In this document: positions 8,922 to 15,953 of the stretch, one piece after another
How the letters are laid out: every line of letters starts with the position of its first letter
Numbering within the stretch: the stretch's first letter is position 1
DNA from: Lacisediminimonas profundi
GTDB lineage: Bacteria; Pseudomonadota; Gammaproteobacteria; Burkholderiales; Burkholderiaceae_D
Reading direction: 5' to 3'
DNA: 64,000 nucleotides
Assembly: GCF_008831265.1 (NCBI RefSeq)
Contig: NZ_VTTH01000003.1
Location: 248,001 to 312,000 of the forward strand
The notes under the pieces: model-generated
The model's database searches: none
What the model was told of the DNA's origin: nothing
Seen by the model: the letters and a program-made list of their open reading frames with translations, nothing else
Translations under genes and position numbers: made by a program

Positions 8922-8983
8922 AGTCGCAACGATAAAGTCGCAACGATAAAGTCGCAACGATAAAGTCGCAACGATAAAGTCGC
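8914..8983 (+). repeat. 14-bp tandem array at the rhodanese stop codon
   Basis: Five perfect copies of AACGATAAAGTCGC. The stop TAA of the rhodanese gene is in the first copy and the same TAA recurs every 14 bp, in rotating frames. The next gene starts 54 bp after the array. Confidence 0.95.
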
Positions 8984-9037
8984 AGGACAACAATTTGCCG
9001 CAACACGAGCAGCGGCAGCCAGCTACGGAGAATAAAC

Positions 9038-9655
9038 ATGAACATGCCGGTATCCGCCAACGACATCGTCGCCGAAAGAATGCGCTTGGCGCGCGAGATG
9101 CTGGCGCGCGTGCGCAAGCTGGCCGACGGCGGCGTCGACCGCGACCGGCTGAAGCAGATCACCGTCGAAATGCAGGGACTGGCCGCGCGCCGCGACCTGT
9201 TCCCGGTCGAGGAATTTCCACCGATCGAGGGTGGCAATGCCAGCATGTACCGGCTGTCCGAAGATCCTGATCACCGCTTCGCCCTGTATGTCGTGGCGCC
9301 GGCGCCGGGAGGCTTCACACCGCCGCACGATCACGACACCTGGGCAGTCATCGTCGGCATGCACGGGCGTGAACATAACAAGCTGTACCGGCGCCTGGAT
9401 GACGGCAGCGAACCTGGCGTGGCGCGCATCGAGCAGAGCGGCGAACTCGACGTGGTCGCCGGCGTTGCCACCGCGCTGATGCCGGACGACATCCATTCCA
9501 TCCATCTTGGGGATGACGGTCCGCACGCCAACCTGCACCTGTATGGAATGAGCGTCGAACACTGCCTGCAGCGCAAGATGTACAGTCGCAGCAAGAACAG
9601 CTACAAGGTCTTTCCAGCTGCCACTGGCGTGCAGAAAGCCCGCGGCGCAGACTGA
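9038..9655 (+). CDS. Cysteine-dioxygenase-family cupin (thiol dioxygenase-like)
   Basis: A 205-residue cupin that follows bacterial cysteine/3-mercaptopropionate dioxygenases, which turn a thiol into a sulfinate with O2 and Fe(II). The core reads TPPHDHDTWAVIVGMHG, giving ligands H97 and H99, and H153 in DDIHSIHLG supplies the third histidine of the 3-His triad. C-terminal LHLYGMSVEHC also fits the family. The length matches known bacterial enzymes of about 200 residues. The ATG is preceded by ACGGAGAATAAAC, a good ribosome site. It lies between a rhodanese and a Bug binding protein. Cysteine versus 3-mercaptopropionate or another thiol cannot be decided from the sequence. Confidence 0.85.
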   Translation: MNMPVSANDIVAERMRLAREMLARVRKLADGGVDRDRLKQITVEMQGLAARRDLFPVEEFPPIEGGNASMYRLSEDPDHRFALYVVAPAPGGFTPPHDHDTWAVIVGMHGREHNKLYRRLDDGSEPGVARIEQSGELDVVAGVATALMPDDIHSIHLGDDGPHANLHLYGMSVEHCLQRKMYSRSKNSYKVFPAATGVQKARGAD

Positions 9656-9729
9656 AGAAAATACAAGAAGCAAAACACGAAGTACAAAGCATGCTGCATA
9701 AAATATAAAACATGAAACGAGGAGACATC

Positions 9730-10710
9730 ATGAAACGGACGCTTTGCACGATTGCCGCGCTGTTGGCCGCCACGCTTGCGGCGGCACTGTCGCCAGCTGC
9801 CCACGCGCAGTCCTATCCGGCCAGGCAGGTGAAGATCATCGTGCCGTTCCCGCCGGGCGGCAGCACCGACATCATGGCGCGGGTGATCGCCAGCCGCCTG
9901 CAGACATCGCTCGGGCAGCCTTTCGTGGTGGAAAACCGCAGCGGCGCTGGCGGCGTGATCGGCACCGAAGCGACTGCCAAGTCCGCGCCTGACGGCTACA
10001 CCCTGCTGCTGGCGTCGTCAGCGCCATTGGCGGTCGGCCTCAAGCTCTATCCCAAGCTGCCCTATGACGTGCAGCGCGACCTGACCCCGGTTTCCATGGT
10101 CGGCGAGGTCGGCATGGTGCTGGCGACCGGCGCCAACTCGAAGACGCCGACAGTCAAGGACATGGTGGCGTATGCCAAGGCCAATCCCGGCAAGCTCAGC
10201 TTCGGCCTCAATGCACTGGGTTCGCAAAGCCATCTGCTGACGGCGTTGTTCCAGTTGCGTACCGGCACCTCGATCAACATGATTCCCTACAAGGGTTCGG
10301 CCCCGGCCGTGGTGGACCTGATCGGCGGCACCATCGATGCTGACTTCGAGAACGTGCCGGCCGTGCTGCAGCACATCAAGTCCGGCAAGCTGCGTGCAGT
10401 CGCTTCGCTCTCTGCCAAACGCAGCGAAGTCCTGCCCGATACCCCGACCTTTGCCGAACTGGGCATGCCCGAATTCGTGGCGGCGCCGTGGTTTGCGATC
10501 GTCGCTCCGGCTGGCACCCCTGCCGACATCATCAGCAAGCTCAATGGCGAGATCAACAAGATCCTGGCTTCTGCCGAGGTGAAGGAAGTGTTCGCCAAGC
10601 AGGGTGCGACGCCGGTCATTTCCTCGCCTGCGGAGACCGGTGCTTTCTTCAAGCAAGAGATCGACAAGTGGGCCAAGGTGGTGGCCGAGACCGGCGCCAA
10701 GCTTCAATAA
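9730..10710 (+). CDS. Bug/TctC-family periplasmic binding protein
   Basis: A 326-residue exported solute-binding protein. Residues 1-27 are a signal peptide ending AHAQ. The mature part has the two loops of this family, VPFPPGGSTD and the later SAPDGYTLL, plus PYKGSAPAVVDLIGG. Bug proteins bind carboxylates, amides or nicotinate-like molecules. No TctA/TctB membrane genes are near, so the protein is an orphan that may act as a sensor or share a transporter. I preferred ATG 9730, with CGAGGAG just upstream, over the in-frame ATG 9712. The next gene starts four bases after the stop, so ligand and molybdoenzyme substrate may be linked. Confidence 0.93.
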   Translation: MKRTLCTIAALLAATLAAALSPAAHAQSYPARQVKIIVPFPPGGSTDIMARVIASRLQTSLGQPFVVENRSGAGGVIGTEATAKSAPDGYTLLLASSAPLAVGLKLYPKLPYDVQRDLTPVSMVGEVGMVLATGANSKTPTVKDMVAYAKANPGKLSFGLNALGSQSHLLTALFQLRTGTSINMIPYKGSAPAVVDLIGGTIDADFENVPAVLQHIKSGKLRAVASLSAKRSEVLPDTPTFAELGMPEFVAAPWFAIVAPAGTPADIISKLNGEINKILASAEVKEVFAKQGATPVISSPAETGAFFKQEIDKWAKVVAETGAKLQ

Positions 10711-10714
10711 CGAC

Positions 10715-13066
10715 ATGACCACGTCCGGGTCCAGGCCGCTCTTCACGTCCACCCACTGGGGCCTGTACGAGGTCGAGCGTGCGGCGGGTGCAGTCACCGG
10801 CTTGCGTCCTCATGCCGGCGATCCCGACCCGTCGCCAATTGCGCGCTCCATGCCGGCGGCCCTGACCGGGCCGACCCGCGTGCGTCGGCCGGCGGTGCGG
10901 CGCAGCGTGCTGGAAGGCGGGCCGGGCAGTGCGCCAGAGCGGCGCGGCATCGATCCCTTCGTCGAAGTGGAGTGGGATGAAGCGCTGGACCTGGTTGCCG
11001 GCGAGATCGATCGCGTCCGCCAGCATCACGGCAATGCCTCGATTTTCGCCGGTTCGTATGGTTGGTCGAGCGCGGGGCGCTTTCATCATGCGCAGAGCCA
11101 GGTGCACCGCTTCATGAATTGCGCGGGGGGGTACACCGGCCATGTCGGCAGTTACAGCCTCGGCGCCGCCCGCACCCTGATGCCCCATATCGTCATGGGC
11201 ATGGACGACATCATCGCGCAGATGACGGCGTGGCCAGTACTGGAGCAACACTGCAGCCTGTTCATCGCATTCGGCGGGGTGCCGGCGAAGAATGCGCAGG
11301 TCGGCACCGGTGGCGCTTCCCGCCACTGGCTGCGCGGCGGCCTGCAACGGCTGGCCGCAGCCGGCTGCCGCATCGTCAATATCAGCCCTGCGCGCGGCGA
11401 TCTCGACGGCGCGCAGACCGAGTGGCTGCCGATCCGCCCCAACACCGATGTCGCGTTGATGCTGGGCCTGGCGCATGAACTGATGGCGCGCGGGCTGCAC
11501 GATCCCGGCTTCCTGCGCAGCCATTGCACCGGATTCGATGAATTCGCGCGCTACCTGTCAGGCGCGAGCGACGGCCAGCCCAAGGACGCGCGCTGGGCGG
11601 CCGGCATTACCGGCATTGATGCGCAAACCATCGCGCAACTCGCTCGCGACATGGCTGCGCAGCGGACCATGATCAACGCCAGCTGGTCGCTGCAGCGCGC
11701 CGATCACGGCGAACAGCCGTACTGGATGCTGGTGACCCTGGCGGCCATGCTGGGCCAGGCCGGCTTGCCCGGCGGCGGCTTCGGGCTGGGCTATGGCGCG
11801 ATCAACAATGCCGGCGCCCATGCGGCCGCATTTTCCGGGCCGACCCTGCCGCAGGGCAGCAATGCGGTGAAGACGTCGATACCGGTGGCGCGCATTGCCG
11901 ACATGCTGCTCAACCCCGGCGGCCGGCTCGAATTCGACGGCGGCGTGATGCACTATCCGGACATCCGGCTGGTCTACTGGGCGGGCGGCAATCCCTTCCA
12001 TCATCACCAGGACCTGAATCGGCTGTTACGGGCCTGGCGTCGGCCGGACACGATCATCGTCAACGAGCAGTTCTGGACCGCCACCGCCAAGCTGGCCGAC
12101 GTGGTGCTGCCTGCCACCACCAGCCTGGAACGCGACGACATCGGCAGTGCCACGCGCGACCCGTGCATGGTCGCGATGAAACGCGCAATCGACCCCGTGG
12201 GGCAGGCGCGGGACGACTACGCCATCTTCACTGCATTGAGCAGGCGGCTGGGGACGGAAGCCGCCTACACCGAGGGCCGCGACACCATGGGCTGGCTGCG
12301 GCATTTGTATGAACTGTCGCGCGAGAAGGGTCGCAGCTTCGGGATCGACCTGCCCGGCTTCGATCAGTTCTGGGAAGAGGGCCTGGTCGAGATGCCATTA
12401 CCGGCGCGGCCTGCGGTGTTCCTGGCAGATTTTCGGGCCGATCCGGTGGCGCATCCGCTGCCCACGCCGAGCGGACGCATCGAGATCGGTTCGCAAACGA
12501 TCGCCGGCTTTGGATACGAGGAGTGTCCGGGCCATCCGGTCTGGCGGGAGCCGGCCGAATGGACAGGCAATGCGCCGCACGACGGCCACTGGCTGCATCT
12601 GATTTCCAACCAGCCATCGACCAAATTGCACAGCCAGTATGACCACGGCATCGTCAGTCTGGAAAACAAGATCGGCGGGCGCGAGCCGATCCTGCTGCAT
12701 CCCGACGACGCGGCAGCGCGCGGGATTGCTGCCGGCGACATCGTGCGGGTCCACAATGCGCGCGGCGCCTGCCTGGCCGGCGCGCGCCTGGAAGCGGGAC
12801 TGTTGCGCGGCGTTGCCATCATGGCGACCGGGGCCTGGTACGACCCGCTCGATCCCGACGAGCCCGGTACGCTGGACAAGCACGGCAATCCCAACGTCCT
12901 GACGCGCGACGCCGGCACCTCGCGGCTGACGCAGGGTTGCAGCGCCCATACTGCATTGGTCGAAGTGGAGAAGCATGCCGGCGCGGTGCCGGAAGTGACG
13001 GCGTTCGATGCGCCCGCGTTTGTGGAGCCTTCATTGGTGGCGCGGGCGCCTGGTGCTCTGCCGTAA
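10715..13066 (+). CDS. BisC/TorA-type molybdopterin oxidoreductase (DMSO reductase family)
   Basis: A 783-residue molybdo-bis-MGD enzyme of the biotin sulfoxide/TMAO/DMSO reductase group. The GSYGWSSAGRFHHAQ segment (113-127) holds the serine (118 or 119) that ligates Mo in this group, followed by GGYTGHVGSYSLGAA. The N-terminus has no CxxC...C cluster motif and no twin-arginine signal, so the enzyme is expected to be cytoplasmic and to lack an Fe-S cluster, like BisC. Later cofactor segments are YWAGGNPFHHHQDLN and NEQFWTATAKLADVVLPAT. The start is ATG 10715, four bases after the Bug stop. It probably reduces an S-oxide or N-oxide; the sulfur-type neighbours favour an S-oxide. Convergent with the hydrolase gene. 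Confidence 0.92.
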   Translation: MTTSGSRPLFTSTHWGLYEVERAAGAVTGLRPHAGDPDPSPIARSMPAALTGPTRVRRPAVRRSVLEGGPGSAPERRGIDPFVEVEWDEALDLVAGEIDRVRQHHGNASIFAGSYGWSSAGRFHHAQSQVHRFMNCAGGYTGHVGSYSLGAARTLMPHIVMGMDDIIAQMTAWPVLEQHCSLFIAFGGVPAKNAQVGTGGASRHWLRGGLQRLAAAGCRIVNISPARGDLDGAQTEWLPIRPNTDVALMLGLAHELMARGLHDPGFLRSHCTGFDEFARYLSGASDGQPKDARWAAGITGIDAQTIAQLARDMAAQRTMINASWSLQRADHGEQPYWMLVTLAAMLGQAGLPGGGFGLGYGAINNAGAHAAAFSGPTLPQGSNAVKTSIPVARIADMLLNPGGRLEFDGGVMHYPDIRLVYWAGGNPFHHHQDLNRLLRAWRRPDTIIVNEQFWTATAKLADVVLPATTSLERDDIGSATRDPCMVAMKRAIDPVGQARDDYAIFTALSRRLGTEAAYTEGRDTMGWLRHLYELSREKGRSFGIDLPGFDQFWEEGLVEMPLPARPAVFLADFRADPVAHPLPTPSGRIEIGSQTIAGFGYEECPGHPVWREPAEWTGNAPHDGHWLHLISNQPSTKLHSQYDHGIVSLENKIGGREPILLHPDDAAARGIAAGDIVRVHNARGACLAGARLEAGLLRGVAIMATGAWYDPLDPDEPGTLDKHGNPNVLTRDAGTSRLTQGCSAHTALVEVEKHAGAVPEVTAFDAPAFVEPSLVARAPGALP

Positions 13067-13103
13067 CCCGGCGTCTCGTTGACCCAGCCGCAACGGCCGT
13101 CCT

Positions 13104-13697
13104 TCAAGCCGAAGCGGACGGCGCATCATGCGCAAGCCCGCCGCACTGGCACGAGCGACGCCCCGGAATCCGCTGCACCAGTCGCTGCAACTGCGCCAGC
13201 CCGAACAACCATTCGTCCAGTCCCGACTCGGCGTTGATATGACCCAGCGCGCCAGCATTGATGAAATCGCTGCCCCATTGGTCGCCCCAGAAAGCAGCGC
13301 GTTCCATCCTCATCCACGGGTCATCCTCGCTGGCGACAAGGGCCGAGGGAAACCGCAATCGCCCCTGGAGCGAAGCCTCGTTAACGCCCAGCTTCACCGG
13401 ATCGGCCGGGGCCACCAGCAAGGCGCCATACAGGTTAGGGGCGTGGGCCAGCGAACGATGGACTGTCGCCAGGCAGCCAAAGCTATGGGCAATGATCACA
13501 GCCGGCCGCGCCGAGCGGCGCAGGGCATGGCCGATCTGCTCCGACCATGATTCCAGATCCGGGACGTCCCAATTGCGCTGCTCGACACGCTCGAACGCGG
13601 GATAAAATTCCTGCCAGCGCGACTGCCAGTGGCCGGGGCCGCTGTCATTCAATCCAGGAACGATCAGGACGCGGAAATCGGCAATGCGCGCCAGCAT
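13104..13697 (-). CDS. RBBP9/YdeN-family serine hydrolase
   Basis: A 197-residue alpha/beta hydrolase of the compact RBBP9 family. Characteristic segments are VLIVPGLNDSGPGHWQSRW near the N-terminus, S72 in AHSFG as nucleophile, D125/D126 in ASEDDPW, and H153 in GHINAESGL as catalytic base. The family acts on small esters or peptides, but most bacterial members have no known substrate. There is no signal peptide. It starts three bases after the end of the degenerate EAL gene on the same strand, so the two are co-transcribed. The C-terminal 20 residues are cysteine- and arginine-rich and may be unstructured. Confidence 0.88.
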   Translation of the reverse strand: MLARIADFRVLIVPGLNDSGPGHWQSRWQEFYPAFERVEQRNWDVPDLESWSEQIGHALRRSARPAVIIAHSFGCLATVHRSLAHAPNLYGALLVAPADPVKLGVNEASLQGRLRFPSALVASEDDPWMRMERAAFWGDQWGSDFINAGALGHINAESGLDEWLFGLAQLQRLVQRIPGRRSCQCGGLAHDAPSASA

Positions 13698-13700
13698 GGC

Positions 13701-14579
13701 TCAGGCCGCATCCGCTCGGGATGCGGTGCCGCCGGGATTCGCCAGGCTGCGCGCCGATGTCGCTGCATGCTCGTGGCCTGAACGGCGGTCGAGCGCAGCC
13801 TTGGGCAGGTCCCATGCGTGGCCCTGGGCCAGGATCGGCCGGCCGTCAGCCGGCATGCCGGCCAGCACATCCACGACCGTCTCGCTCTCGACCCGCTTGA
13901 ACAGCAGTTCGACGCCGAGCGTCCGGCATTTGCGCAAGAGCGCCTCGACGCCGTCCCGATCGGTGATCTCCCGTCCGTCGAGCTTGATGGCATCAGGCCG
14001 CACCCGGCCCAGCAACTGCAAGCCATCCGCCGCATTGGCCACGTTGACGGCCACCCTGAAGCGGTTGCGGCGGTAGTTGTCGGCCACATAGTCGAGCAGC
14101 CAGCCCTGGTTCGGCATCGACTGCGGCAATTGCAGCACGATCTTTTCCGCAGGCAGGCCCAGGTTGTCGAGGACGCGCCGGAACACCATGCCATGGTTGC
14201 TGCCCACCGCGGCCAGCAGGCGGTCATGCACGCTCAGGTACAGGTCGGATCCGGCCGCTTCCGCTTGCCGATGGAAATTGAGCACATGCAGCATCCGGCA
14301 CAGCCGGTCCAGTTCGACTGACTCGTCATCGCTGGCGGCCTGCTCCAGCAGCTTCCATACCGACAAGCCGCCATCGGTCTTCGAGTAGCTGCGGATGAAA
14401 GCTTCATAAGCGACGATGCTCGTGGAGTCGATTTCCCGCACCGGCTGGAACACGCTGGTCAGCGTGCAGTTGAAATACTGTCCCCGCGCACTGCCATCCT
14501 GGCCCAGCCAGATGCGTTGGCCAGGCGCAGCCGAGCGCGGCAGCCGGTCAAGGTAGTCATTGATTGTGGGGGACGGCAT
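13701..14579 (-). CDS. Degenerate EAL-domain protein
   Basis: A 292-residue protein with one EAL fold (about 38-255) and no GGDEF or PAS domain. EAL enzymes hydrolyse cyclic di-GMP and need a set of acidic metal ligands. Here the signature is E59-A-F-I-R63 instead of EALxR, the usual second acidic strand reads IVLQLPQS, and the DDFG-type loop is VNVANAADG. These changes make phosphodiesterase activity unlikely; the protein may bind a partner or ligand. GGAAAGGAAATG precedes the ATG at 14579. The stop is three bases before the RBBP9-type hydrolase start, so they form one unit. Confidence 0.85.
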   Translation of the reverse strand: MPSPTINDYLDRLPRSAAPGQRIWLGQDGSARGQYFNCTLTSVFQPVREIDSTSIVAYEAFIRSYSKTDGGLSVWKLLEQAASDDESVELDRLCRMLHVLNFHRQAEAAGSDLYLSVHDRLLAAVGSNHGMVFRRVLDNLGLPAEKIVLQLPQSMPNQGWLLDYVADNYRRNRFRVAVNVANAADGLQLLGRVRPDAIKLDGREITDRDGVEALLRKCRTLGVELLFKRVESETVVDVLAGMPADGRPILAQGHAWDLPKAALDRRSGHEHAATSARSLANPGGTASRADAA

Positions 14580-14778
14580 GTATCCATTTCCTTTCCGGGA
14601 ACGCGATGCCCGAAGGCCGGCTCATCGGCGCCGCATGACGCAACGCCGCACCAAGCCTTGCTCATGGTAGGGCGGGCATGGCCGATCACAAACGAATCTT
14701 TGCGGCTATGGATAATCGGGTTTCTGATATGGTCGGACTCAAGAGTCTTGATCGATGACAAACATGCCGGCGGCTGGC

Positions 14779-15780
14779 TTATTCCTTCTCCCGCGGCGAA
14801 GCCGATGCCCGTCCATGGCGCCGCTTGTACCAGTGCGGACGCTCCGCCGGCAGCGGCGCGGTCGGCGTTGGCACCCTCTGCATTTCCAGTTCCTTGAACA
14901 GTTCGACCAGAAAGTCGATGAACACCCGTACCCGCGGGGTACGGCGCTGGCTGGCGCGGTAGATCAGGTTGATCGGTGGTGCATGCTTGGTCTCCCAGTC
15001 CAGCAATGCCGGCACCAGACGGCCGCTGCGCAAGTGACTGGCGATCGTCAGGTCGGAGAAGCGCGCGACGCCGGCGCCGGCGATCGCGGCATCGAGCAGC
15101 ACATCGCGGTGATCGCTGATCAGCCAGCCGCTGACCGTGACCGCCTCCTTGCGACCCTCGCGCTCGTATTCCCAGAAATCGAGGATGGTGTCTTCCTGGT
15201 CGCGAAACAGCAGGCAGGTGTGGCCTTCAAGGTCTTTCGGCCGCTGCGGTACACCGTGCGCTGCCCAGTAGGACGGCGAGGCGCAGATCAGGGAACGCGT
15301 CTGCGCAATCCGCCGGTGCACCATTCCCGCATGAGACTGCCAGCCGTACAAAAGCAATATGTCGGCTTCCTGCGCTTCCGGCGCGCTCGCCAGGTCGACG
15401 GTCCGGATATCGATCTGGATGTCGGGATAGCGTGCATGAAAAGCAGCCATGGCCGGCAGCACGCAATGCTGCGATAGCGAGGGCGGTACGCCCAGCACCA
15501 GCGTCCCTTGCGCGCGCACTGCCGCGCCAGTCAGCGATTCATCAGCCGCCCGCAGTTGCTGCAGCACCGGCTTGCAGGCCTCGAGGTAGCCGGCGCCGTC
15601 CGGCGTCAGCGCGATGCCCTGGGTCGCGCGATGGAACAGTTGCACCCCGAGGCTGGTTTCCAATGCCGTGATCAGCCGCGCCACCGCCGGCGTGCTGACA
15701 TCGAGCCGCCTGGCCGCCGCCGAAAAGCTGCCGTCCTTTGCCGCCGCCACGAAATATTCCAGTGCTCGCAACTTGTCCAT
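14779..15780 (-). CDS. LysR-family transcriptional regulator
   Basis: A 333-residue LysR protein: N-terminal helix-turn-helix (residues 1-60, FSAAARRLDVSTPAVARLITALE) and a periplasmic-binding-like effector domain (about 90-295). The C-terminal 35 residues are a basic, proline-rich extension not usual for the family. It is divergent from the hydantoinase-type unit with 173 bp between, the classical arrangement for a LysR activator. A 21-bp interrupted palindrome is in that gap, 30 bases from its start codon. The inducer is likely a substrate or product of the divergent pathway. Confidence 0.93.
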   Translation of the reverse strand: MDKLRALEYFVAAAKDGSFSAAARRLDVSTPAVARLITALETSLGVQLFHRATQGIALTPDGAGYLEACKPVLQQLRAADESLTGAAVRAQGTLVLGVPPSLSQHCVLPAMAAFHARYPDIQIDIRTVDLASAPEAQEADILLLYGWQSHAGMVHRRIAQTRSLICASPSYWAAHGVPQRPKDLEGHTCLLFRDQEDTILDFWEYEREGRKEAVTVSGWLISDHRDVLLDAAIAGAGVARFSDLTIASHLRSGRLVPALLDWETKHAPPINLIYRASQRRTPRVRVFIDFLVELFKELEMQRVPTPTAPLPAERPHWYKRRHGRASASPREKE

Positions 15781-15809
15781 CGCTTCGCTCGCTTAAACAA
15801 AATGTTAAC

Positions 15810-15830
15810 ACTCATATTACCAATGTGAGT
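15810..15830. promoter_or_regulatory. Candidate LysR operator upstream of hyuA-type gene
   Basis: Interrupted palindrome with arms ACTCATATT and AATGTGAGT around ACC; eight of nine arm positions pair. It contains T-N11-A spacing as expected for LysR boxes, and it lies between a LysR gene and its divergent target. Confidence 0.55.
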
Positions 15831-15953
15831 ATTCCGTTGCCAAATGTCGGGTGCTACATTGGATTCGGATAATGCAGCCAATCAAGGGGCCGGCAGCGGG
15901 GGCCGGCAGCGTCAAATCAATCCCGGCAAGCGGGATGTCACGAAAGGAACAGG

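Noticed and set aside
8914-8983. CRISPR or iteron array
   Set aside because: Units are 14 bp with no spacers and overlap a stop codon; a simple tandem repeat.
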